Shown in pieces: positions 13,111 through 14,435 of a stretch of DNA of 14,435 bases. Origin of the DNA: an uncultured bacterium (GTDB taxonomy: Bacteria; Patescibacteriota; Patescibacteriia; Patescibacteriales; Patescibacteriaceae); assembly GCA_937868555.1 (NCBI GenBank), contig CALMNI010000020.1, positions 1 to 14,435 on the forward strand, in the 5' to 3' direction. A program made the position numbers and the translations under genes. The notes beneath the pieces were generated by a model. The model did not search any database. It was not told where the DNA came from and saw only the letters and a program-made list of their open reading frames with translations. The number at the start of each line of letters is the position of its first letter. Positions within the stretch are counted from its first letter, which is position 1.

Positions 13111-14175
13111 ATGGATCCTCGAAGGATAAATAAAATATTAATTGTCATCATCATCTTATTGCTTGTTGGCGGGGCTTACTATATGTTTAAAAGCAAGCAA
13201 AATTTATCAACTGATTCAATTGCCGAAATACCGGAATCTCAACCGGCCGTCATCACTGATACTGCGACTCCAAGCGAAGAAATTAAAGATGCCAATGCTA
13301 TCAATTCACCCGAGGCAGGCAAAACAACTTACGCTAACACTAAGTATGCTTTTGAGTTTACCTACCCCAGCGACTGGCAGCTAGCGAACTGCCCTAGCTG
13401 CAGTGAAGCCGATACTCAAGCAAGCTCTATCGCCTTTAATAGCCCCGGCGGCGGGTATGCAGTTTTCGCCGTTGAGGTTGTAACCACTGCCAAGTGCAGC
13501 GGCCTTAAAGCATGCGCTGAAGCTAACCGAAAAGTTTTTTCTAATGATCAAACAACAACCGGCTTAATCGCCTATGACCATAACGGAGAAAATGGCCTCT
13601 CTGAAACTATTAATAGGCCTCAATCCGGAGACTGGAAATATATTGTCTACTACTTCATGAGAGATAAAAATCTATATACGGTTTCATTACATACTAAGAG
13701 CGAAGATGAAACGCAAACCTTGTCAGCACTGACCAGTATTTTATCAACCTTTAAAATAACAGCCGTTGATTCTTCTGTTTTAAAAACCTATTCCGACACA
13801 AAAGAAAAATTTAGCATCGGCCACCCAGCTGATGGAAATATTGCCGCCGGCGGTCCAAAGCCCGGTATTCGCTTTGACAACTTCCCTGCCAATAGGCCGG
13901 ATAACTATACGATGAAGGCCGGGGATTATTATATAGAAGTAAACATTGAGGATTCGGCTATGGATTGCAGCAAGCAGTTTGCTAGTTCGCGCAAAATCGT
14001 CGTTGATGGCGTTGCTGGTTTGCGCGGCCCAGCGGTAACAAGTCTACCTAACTATTACCCTTACATGCTCTGCTTTAATAAAGAAGGAAAAACCTACTTA
14101 GTTTCCGCAGTAGAATATGATGATCGCCAAGAACGGCCAAAAAATATTTTAGATTCCTTCCACTTCATAAAATAA
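13111..14175 (+). CDS. Membrane-anchored two-repeat PsbP-like protein
   Basis: A 354-residue protein with an N-terminal anchor (KILIVIIILLLVGGAYYMF, about 8-26) after MDPRRIN, so the bulk should face outside. A Ser/Thr/Pro/Glu-rich linker (31-70) leads to two similar domains. The first begins TTYANTKYAFEFTYPSDWQL (72-91) and closes at LTSILSTFKIT (207-217). The second begins KTYSDTKEKFSIGHPADG (225-242) and closes at ILDSFHFIK (346-354). The Y-x-N-x-x-Y-x-F-x-x-YPxxW entry and the closing IL-x-S/T-F-x-[FI] resemble PsbP-like domains common in CPR surface proteins. Cysteine pairs occur in domain 1 (C94/C97, C129/C135) and domain 2 (C286, C321), compatible with disulfides. There is no lipobox. 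No Shine-Dalgarno precedes the ATG. Function unknown; the terminator at 14185 ends the unit. Confidence 0.8.
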   Translation: MDPRRINKILIVIIILLLVGGAYYMFKSKQNLSTDSIAEIPESQPAVITDTATPSEEIKDANAINSPEAGKTTYANTKYAFEFTYPSDWQLANCPSCSEADTQASSIAFNSPGGGYAVFAVEVVTTAKCSGLKACAEANRKVFSNDQTTTGLIAYDHNGENGLSETINRPQSGDWKYIVYYFMRDKNLYTVSLHTKSEDETQTLSALTSILSTFKITAVDSSVLKTYSDTKEKFSIGHPADGNIAAGGPKPGIRFDNFPANRPDNYTMKAGDYYIEVNIEDSAMDCSKQFASSRKIVVDGVAGLRGPAVTSLPNYYPYMLCFNKEGKTYLVSAVEYDDRQERPKNILDSFHFIK

Positions 14176-14184
14176 ATAGCATCC

Positions 14185-14214
14185 AATAAAACAGGGTTAC
14201 GACCCTGTTTTATT
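14185..14214 (+). terminator. Intrinsic terminator after the 13111 gene
   Basis: A perfect 13-bp stem (AATAAAACAGGGT / ACCCTGTTTTATT) with a TACG loop lies 9 nt after the stop codon, ending in TTTTATTATT. It also reads as a weaker terminator on the minus strand. Confidence 0.9.
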
Positions 14215-14229
14215 ATTGAAAAAATAAAA

Positions 14230-14259
14230 AAACGGTTCGATATTGCTATCGAGCCGTTT
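14230..14259 (-). terminator. Intrinsic terminator of the right-edge minus-strand gene
   Basis: A 13-bp stem with one G-U pair (AAACGGCTCGATA / TATCGAACCGTTT on the minus strand) and a GCAA loop, followed on the minus strand by a TTTTTTTATTTTTT tract. It lies 34 nt after the stop at 14294, back to back with the plus-strand terminator. The GCAA loop is a stable GNRA tetraloop. Confidence 0.85.
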
Positions 14260-14293
14260 ATAATCTACCTGTAACCCCCCGAAGGAGTTATAA

Positions 14294-14435
14294 CTACTTC
14301 ATATCAAATTTTATTTCTATCTTTTCCCAGCCGTTCTTTTTCTTTGTTTTGTTTTCTAAATCTGCAGCTACTACTGCTGTTTCCCAAAAGTCAGGATACT
14401 GACCGTTAAAGGCTGCTTTAACTGTATTACAGTTA
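14294..14435 (-). CDS. Unknown protein, C-terminal 47 residues only
   Basis: A minus-strand frame enters from the right edge and ends at TAG (14296-14294). The visible tail includes VKAAFNGQYPDFWETAVVAA, then DLENKTKKKNGWEKIEIKFDMK. It looks like a real coding end: the frame is open to the edge and is followed by a good terminator. Just after the stop, AACTCC-TTCGG-GGGGTT can form a small UUCG hairpin. The product is not recognised. Confidence 0.6.
   Translation of the reverse strand, partial: NCNTVKAAFNGQYPDFWETAVVAADLENKTKKKNGWEKIEIKFDMK

Overview
The window looks like part of a chromosome from an ultra-small Patescibacteria/CPR bacterium of Parcubacteria type. This is an inference from gene content: compact layout, many short genes with no clear Shine-Dalgarno site, several free-standing phosphohistidine swivelling-domain proteins, a membrane-anchored two-repeat PsbP-like protein, and a secreted DUF2680-like protein. 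TGA is used as a real stop (ends of the HtrA-like and PfkB genes), which argues against Absconditabacteria/Gracilibacteria, where TGA is read as glycine. No tRNA, rRNA, CRISPR array, insertion sequence or phage gene is visible, and no gene-free stretch exceeds 300 bases.

Layout. (1) 1-392, minus: start of a secreted protein with a CxxDxDC cysteine motif, running off the left edge. (2) 433-3363, minus: htrA-like protease, PfkB-family kinase and mutM (Fpg DNA glycosylase), tightly overlapping. (3) 3383-6453, minus: a histidine phosphatase followed by two different proteins that carry the PEP-utilising-enzyme mobile (phosphohistidine) domain but neither an ATP-grasp nor a PEP-binding barrel. (4) 6454-6628: divergent intergenic region with a fully consensus sigma-70 promoter for a cold-shock gene (6629-6829) and a bidirectional terminator after it. 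(5) 6884-10159, minus: GH130-type glycoside phosphorylase followed by a GT4 glycosyltransferase fused to an alpha/alpha-barrel domain. (6) 10279-11414: a secreted Met/His-rich protein and a divergent unknown cytoplasmic protein. (7) 11424-12961, minus: an SRPBCC-fold protein followed by a third swivelling-domain protein. (8) 13111-14175, plus: a membrane-anchored two-repeat protein, then two terminators back to back and the tail of an unknown minus-strand gene at the right edge.

The signal most worth following is the phosphohistidine theme. Three stand-alone swivelling-domain proteins with intact catalytic histidines lie within about 9 kb, two of them directly behind a histidine phosphatase. 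They lack the domains that normally load and unload phosphate, so a split phosphotransfer system with partners elsewhere, possibly reset by the phosphatase, is a reasonable but unproven idea. A second pattern is regulatory: many first-in-operon genes have a -10-like hexamer 6-8 nt before the start codon and no Shine-Dalgarno, which suggests leaderless mRNAs. The two clear exceptions (cold-shock gene and the 13111 gene) share a near-identical 14-nt element just before their start codons.
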